Assembly: GCA_003222835.1 (NCBI GenBank)
Contig: QHXE01000039.1
Coordinates: forward strand, 1 to 9,201
Direction of reading: 5' to 3'
From: Acidobacteriota bacterium
GTDB lineage: Bacteria; Acidobacteriota; Blastocatellia; Pyrinomonadales; Pyrinomonadaceae
Length of the DNA stretch: 9,201 bases
The notes under the pieces are model-generated. The model saw nothing but the letters and a program-made list of their open reading frames with translations, did no database searches and was not told where the DNA came from. The position numbers were made by a program, and so were the translations under genes. Each line of letters starts with the position of its first letter. Within the stretch, counting starts at the first letter, position 1. Positions 7,087-9,201 of the stretch are shown piece after piece.

Positions 7087-7494
7087 TCATCCAGCAGTGA
7101 TCCTCGTGCTGAAGAGCATGCTCAGAGTGGTTTGCAATTGCTCGGGGTTGAATGGTTTGGGTAGGTAAACGGATGCGCCCGCTGCGAAGCTGTTCGTCAT
7201 GACTTTCAGATCCTGTTCCGATGTGATCATCATCACCGGAATCCGCATCAGGCGCTTTTCCGTGCGCATGTAGCGAATAACGTCGATGCCTTCAAGGTAT
7301 GGCATCATCATGTCGAATATGGCCGCTTTGAAATCAGAATCCCCTTGCAGCGTGCGATAGGCTTCTCGGCCATCGGTGACCTCGACGGGCGTGTATCCGG
7401 CCTTCTTGACGCTTGAGGCGACCAGATGTCTGATGACCGGGTCATCGTCAGCTACCAAGACCCGCACTAAAGGTTGCGTTATTGTAAATGACAT
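7087..7494 (-). CDS. single-domain CheY-like response regulator
   Basis: This 135-residue protein consists of one receiver domain and nothing else. The acidic pocket is D16-D18 in VADDDP, the phospho-acceptor is D61 in IFDMMMP, the switch residue is T91 in MITS and the conserved Lys is K113 in LPKPF. All catalytic positions of the family are present, so it should accept phosphate from a kinase or Hpt donor. With no output domain it must act by protein interaction or as a relay intermediate. It starts 14 bases after the hybrid-kinase stop and precedes the Hpt gene, which suggests co-transcription. A GAAAGGGA run 9-16 bases before ATG 7494 is a plausible ribosome binding site. Confidence 0.92.
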   Translation of the reverse strand: MSFTITQPLVRVLVADDDPVIRHLVASSVKKAGYTPVEVTDGREAYRTLQGDSDFKAAIFDMMMPYLEGIDVIRYMRTEKRLMRIPVMMITSEQDLKVMTNSFAAGASVYLPKPFNPEQLQTTLSMLFSTRITAG

Positions 7495-7508
7495 TTCTTA
7501 CGTCCCTT

Positions 7509-9200
7509 TCATTGCGCGGCAAACGGCTCGAATCTTTCGGCTAGAAAAAGCCTGACTCGGTCAAACTCTCCGCGCGCCCGCGCATGCAACAAGGAAGCAC
7601 CCGCCACTAGATTTTCCCGGCCCAGGCGCTCCAATTCCCGAAACGGGTCGACGAGTGCATCCATACCGCAATTGGCGCTGGTACCCGCACAGTTGTGAGC
7701 GATTAGACCTATTTCGCGCGTATTCTCGCAAGCGATCGCTGAATCGAGTTTCTCAAGACACTCCGCCATCTGCGCGCAGTACAAGTCGAGTATTTCAGCG
7801 ATCTCCTTTGGATCCTCGCCCAGGGCCTGGTGCAGCCGATCCAAGTCGACAGGCGGCGGCAGTTCCGGCGCCGTCGCTTCAATGCTTGGAAGATTTTCGC
7901 CAGGCCTGCCGCAGAAAATCTCAAGCACTTTTGCAAGCTCCTCCTGTTTGACAGGCTTCGTGATGTGATCGTCCATCCCTGCTGCTAATGACTTCTCACG
8001 ATCGCCGGTGAGCGCGTGGGCGGTCATGGCGACGATTGGCGTATGCTTGGCCGCTCCTTCTCTGGCTCGAATCTCAATTGTCGCTTCGTAGCCATCCATC
8101 TCTGGCATCTGGCAATCCATCAGCACCAGATCGTAGGGAATGCGGATCAAGGCTTCGACTGCTTCGCGCCCGTTCGCAACGGCGTCGGCGCGGTAGCCGA
8201 GCTTCTGCAACTGCCGTACGGCGACCTTCTGATTCACGATGTTGTCTTCGGCGAGCAGAATAAGTTTGCTGGACATGGGTTTTGCCTCCTGCAAAGTGTG
8301 TCTCGTAACAAGGGTCGGCGCGGCGACCGCCGACGAGTTCGATGATCTGTTCACCACCATTGTCAGGCAGTCGAACAACTGCGATTGACGGATGGGCTTC
8401 GTTAGATATGCTGCGATGCCGGCCGCACGGGCCGTGGCAGCATCTCCACGTACTCCGGATGACGTCAGCAGGACCAGGCGTACCGCGGCAATGTTCGGAT
8501 CAGACTTGATTGCGCGCGCCAAGCAAAAACCGTCCATGCCCGGCATTAGCAGATCCACAATTGCGAGATCGTAACCGGCCCCATCGGCGGCCGCAGTCCT
8601 TAGTACCTTCAACGCTTGCGGTCCATTTTCGGCCTCCGCATAAATCATGCCCCAGGAACCTAGTTGGTGGGACAGGATCTTTCGGTTTGTGGCATTGTCG
8701 TCGACAATCAACACGCGCAAATTCTCGATGCTCTCAAGTTGCGGCGAAGATAGATCGGTTCTGGCGGCCTGCTTTTCCAAAGTTACTGTGAACCAAAATG
8801 TGGATCCTTCACCCGGCGTGCTTCTGACTCCTATCTGTCCACCCATCAGTTCGACCAATTGTTTTGAGATCGACAAGCCCAAACCCGTGCCTCCGTACTT
8901 GCGCGTAGTTGACCCGTCAGCCTGTGTGAATGCCTGGAACAATTTGGTCTGAACATCCGGACTAATTCCAATTCCGGTGTCGCTGACGGTGAAGCGAATC
9001 ACCACGGCAGAGTCGGTTTCATGCTCCTTCTCGGCGCGCACAATGACTTCGCCCCGCTCGGTAAACTTGAGAGCATTGCTGACCAGATTCGTTAGCACCT
9101 GCCTCAATCTTCCGGGGTCGCCGCGCAATGCGGTAGGAACGTCCTGGTAGATAAGCGAGGCGAATTCGAGGTGCTTTGCCCGCGCTTTTTCAGCTAATAG
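7509..9200 (-). CDS. hybrid sensor histidine kinase, C-terminal part (5' end beyond the window)
   Basis: The frame is open to the right edge; 563 residues are visible and the sensor and HisKA dimerisation regions lie outside. Domain order in the visible part begins with a GHKL ATPase: N-box [14 protein letters not shown] near 33-46, DTGIG at 74-78 and GGTGLGLSI at 103-111. Receiver 1 spans about 161-282 with acceptor D216, and receiver 2 about 311-429 with acceptor D362. A C-terminal Hpt domain spans about 452-554 with H502. The Hpt motif is [12 protein letters not shown]: the His is kept, but the Lys of the usual HxLKGSS is replaced by Ala. Both receivers keep the acidic pair, the Ser/Thr and Lys in TKP. 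The enzyme would autophosphorylate and pass phosphate through its own receivers and Hpt to the proteins encoded downstream. A TTG at 9126-9128 is an internal Leu, not the start, since homologous sequence continues upstream of it. Confidence 0.93.
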   Translation of the reverse strand, partial: LLAEKARAKHLEFASLIYQDVPTALRGDPGRLRQVLTNLVSNALKFTERGEVIVRAEKEHETDSAVVIRFTVSDTGIGISPDVQTKLFQAFTQADGSTTRKYGGTGLGLSISKQLVELMGGQIGVRSTPGEGSTFWFTVTLEKQAARTDLSSPQLESIENLRVLIVDDNATNRKILSHQLGSWGMIYAEAENGPQALKVLRTAAADGAGYDLAIVDLLMPGMDGFCLARAIKSDPNIAAVRLVLLTSSGVRGDAATARAAGIAAYLTKPIRQSQLFDCLTMVVNRSSNSSAVAAPTLVTRHTLQEAKPMSSKLILLAEDNIVNQKVAVRQLQKLGYRADAVANGREAVEALIRIPYDLVLMDCQMPEMDGYEATIEIRAREGAAKHTPIVAMTAHALTGDREKSLAAGMDDHITKPVKQEELAKVLEIFCGRPGENLPSIEATAPELPPPVDLDRLHQALGEDPKEIAEILDLYCAQMAECLEKLDSAIACENTREIGLIAHNCAGTSANCGMDALVDPFRELERLGRENLVAGASLLHARARGEFDRVRLFLAERFEPFAAQ

Positions 9201-9201
9201 T

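Noticed and set aside
7509..9128. TTG at 9126-9128 as the start of the histidine kinase
   Set aside because: The frame remains open to the window edge, and the preceding 24 codons (with [15 protein letters not shown] across the site) match the expected region before the ATPase N-box. The TTG is an internal Leu.

Overview
The window is a gene-dense bacterial segment of moderate, slightly GC-rich composition. Every convincing gene lies on the minus strand, so it is best read from high to low coordinates. No ribosomal RNA, tRNA, phage or transposase gene is visible. A large hybrid histidine kinase, a compact aspartate kinase-homoserine dehydrogenase fusion and plant-like transsulfuration enzymes suggest an environmental bacterium such as an Acidobacteriota member. 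This placement is an inference from gene style; no taxonomic marker is present.

Region A (9201 down to 5652) is a four-gene phosphorelay cluster. It holds the C-terminal part of a hybrid histidine kinase (ATPase, two receivers, Hpt; its start lies beyond 9201), a stand-alone CheY-like receiver, a stand-alone Hpt protein, and a protein with two receivers of which the second lacks the phospho-accepting Asp. None of the visible proteins has a DNA-binding or enzymatic output domain. The Hpt gene is preceded by a TC/TTTC microsatellite exactly where its ribosome binding site should be.

Region B (5651 to 5309) is a 343-bp intergenic control region. It contains a good sigma70-type promoter, a sequence closely resembling the SAM-II (metA/SAM_alpha) riboswitch, an alternative hairpin overlapping its 3' strand, a 10-bp intrinsic terminator with a U-tract, and a strong Shine-Dalgarno site. 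This is a leader able to switch the downstream operon off when S-adenosylmethionine is plentiful.

Region C (5308 to 1) is a methionine/homoserine operon. Its genes are a cystathionine gamma-synthase-like PLP enzyme, a 576-residue aspartate kinase-homoserine dehydrogenase fusion without ACT domains, a plant-type cystathionine beta-lyase, and an AlaA-like aminotransferase that runs off the left edge. The last three genes are joined by two ATGA overlaps. Together they would take aspartate to homoserine (the aspartate-semialdehyde dehydrogenase and the homoserine-activating enzyme are not here), then to cystathionine and homocysteine. The beta-lyase reading frame is broken: about 65-70 bp, including the codons for the PLP-phosphate-binding YSRxGNPT motif, are missing out of frame. 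It is therefore a pseudogene or carries a sequence error.

The most interesting points are the SAM-II-like leader followed by a terminator, the pairing of that RNA-level control with an enzyme that has lost its allosteric domains, and the broken beta-lyase in an otherwise intact pathway.
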